Positions 63,301 through 64,000 of a DNA stretch of 64,000 nucleotides are shown piece after piece. Origin of the DNA: Hyperoodon ampullatus (lineage: Eukaryota; Chordata; Mammalia; Artiodactyla; Ziphiidae); NCBI GenBank assembly GCA_949752795.1, contig CATKHW010000385.1, forward strand, positions 124,001-188,000. Reading direction: 5' to 3'. The translations under genes and the position numbers were made by a program. Position 1 is the stretch's first letter. Each line of letters begins with the position of its first letter. The notes under the pieces are model-generated. The model worked only from the letters and a program-made list of their open reading frames with translations. It had not been told where the DNA came from and ran no database searches.

Positions 63301-64000
63301 GAGCATTCTTGTGTTGCTCCATTTCAAGTCTTCCCAGTTTTTGCAGTAAGGCTCCAAGGGCGATTAACCTTTGACCGGGTATGTAAAGGTCAAAGGGTTT
63401 AGATAAATTAGGGAGTTCCTGGGCAAGGGTCTGTATTGACTGCTCTTTCCATTCTTGAAAGGCTGCTTCTGGATTCTATTCAAAAGGATCATCATCTTTT
63501 CGTGTCAGTATTTCATGTAGAGGCCCAGCTATTACACTGTAGTTAGGGATCCAGATGCAGAAAACCTTGGCCTCCCCAGGAACCCCTAAGCTGTGTTCTA
63601 GTTTTAGAAGAGGTAAGGCTGCAAATGGCTTCTTCCCTATCCTGGGATGCGTTTCTCCGAATATCTGTGAGAATGAAGCCCAGGCATGTCACCTTAGCCT
63701 GGGATATTTGAGCGATTTTCTTGGACACCTTCTATCCTTTCTTGGCTAGGTAGTTCAGAGGCGTCTTTAGTAGGCCTGGCGATCAGAATGTCATCTGAAT
63801 ATTGAAGGAGGGTTCCCTTTTACAGAGGTTGAACTTTTAGGTCTTTAGAGGACATTTCCCCAATGATGGTGTGGGGATTTTTGAACCATTGGGGCAGGAC
63901 GGCCCAGCATTATTGCTTTTGTTGCATGTTGTGTCCTGCCACTCACAAGCCAAAAATTCTTGTGACTCTGAGATGAATGGAATACAGAAGAAGGCATCAT
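63301..64000 (-). pseudogene. Reverse transcriptase remnant (ERV1 pol), runs off the window
   Basis: On the minus strand, codons at plus 63790 to 63801 read Tyr-Ser-Asp-Asp, the position of the polymerase YxDD active site (Val is usual in gammaretroviruses). Downstream, the frame at 63543 to 63728 carries the thumb-side pattern K-K-x-A-Q-I, then L-G-F-I-L, then a T-R-x-Q-L-R-G step. This frame differs from that of the YSDD codons by one base, so at least one frameshift separates them. Stop codons lie upstream of the YSDD site. From about 63300 to 63480 are traces of the connection region. The 5' part of pol lies beyond base 64,000. Clearly inactive. Confidence 0.7.

Overview
The window looks like a piece of a placental mammal chromosome, probably an ungulate or other laurasiatherian. 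The evidence is a long satellite array, antisense LINE-1 3' untranslated sequence of the type common in cetartiodactyl-like genomes (recognised from memory), and a decayed class I endogenous retrovirus. There is no bacterial or viral gene organisation and no convincing complete protein gene. The host call is an inference; no species-specific marker was recognised.

Bases 1 to about 56,880 (89% of the window) are one uninterrupted tandem array of a 24/25-bp monomer, built on GTCATCACAATG followed by CTCCATG and then ACCCTT or CCCTT. It enters the window already in progress, so its left end lies outside. From 1 to about 47,996 the monomers form a very long higher-order repeat (HOR). The standard unit is 3,960 bp, about 161 monomers. 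Thirteen unit starts are visible: 1, 3961, 8166, 12297, 16257, 20242, 21200, 25160, 29120, 33056, 37187, 41172 and 45157. Units are about 99% alike by eye and differ in length by whole-monomer steps: 3936, 3960, 3985, 4131 and 4205 bp, plus one 958-bp truncated unit. Shared private variants link U1 with U7, U2 with U8, U3 with U10 and U5 with U12, so a still larger multi-unit duplication (21 to 25 kb) is visible.

From about 47,997 to 56,880 the same monomer continues but the copies are much more diverged. This edge has its own architecture: paralogous segments offset by about 4.0 kb, and a local array of 7-monomer (172-bp) units grouped in fours (689 bp). A homogenised core with a diverged flank is what unequal exchange is expected to produce.

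From 56,881 to about 61,545 lie two full copies and one partial copy of a second, much older tandem repeat of about 1.76 kb. Each unit carries antisense L1 3' sequence and a 70-72-bp near-perfect palindrome that resembles a mariner-type miniature element. From 61,546 to about 62,000 is a short stretch with weak exon-like signals. From about 62,000 to 64,000 is a minus-strand relic of a gammaretrovirus-like ERV: LTR-like end with polyadenylation signals, traces of env transmembrane, integrase C-terminus and reverse transcriptase, with stops, frameshifts and a large internal deletion.

Most open reading frames in the window are by-products of the satellite. Because 25 is not a multiple of 3, the array cycles through three reading frames and yields Ser/His/Met/Cys-rich repeat peptides. 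They are not annotated as genes.
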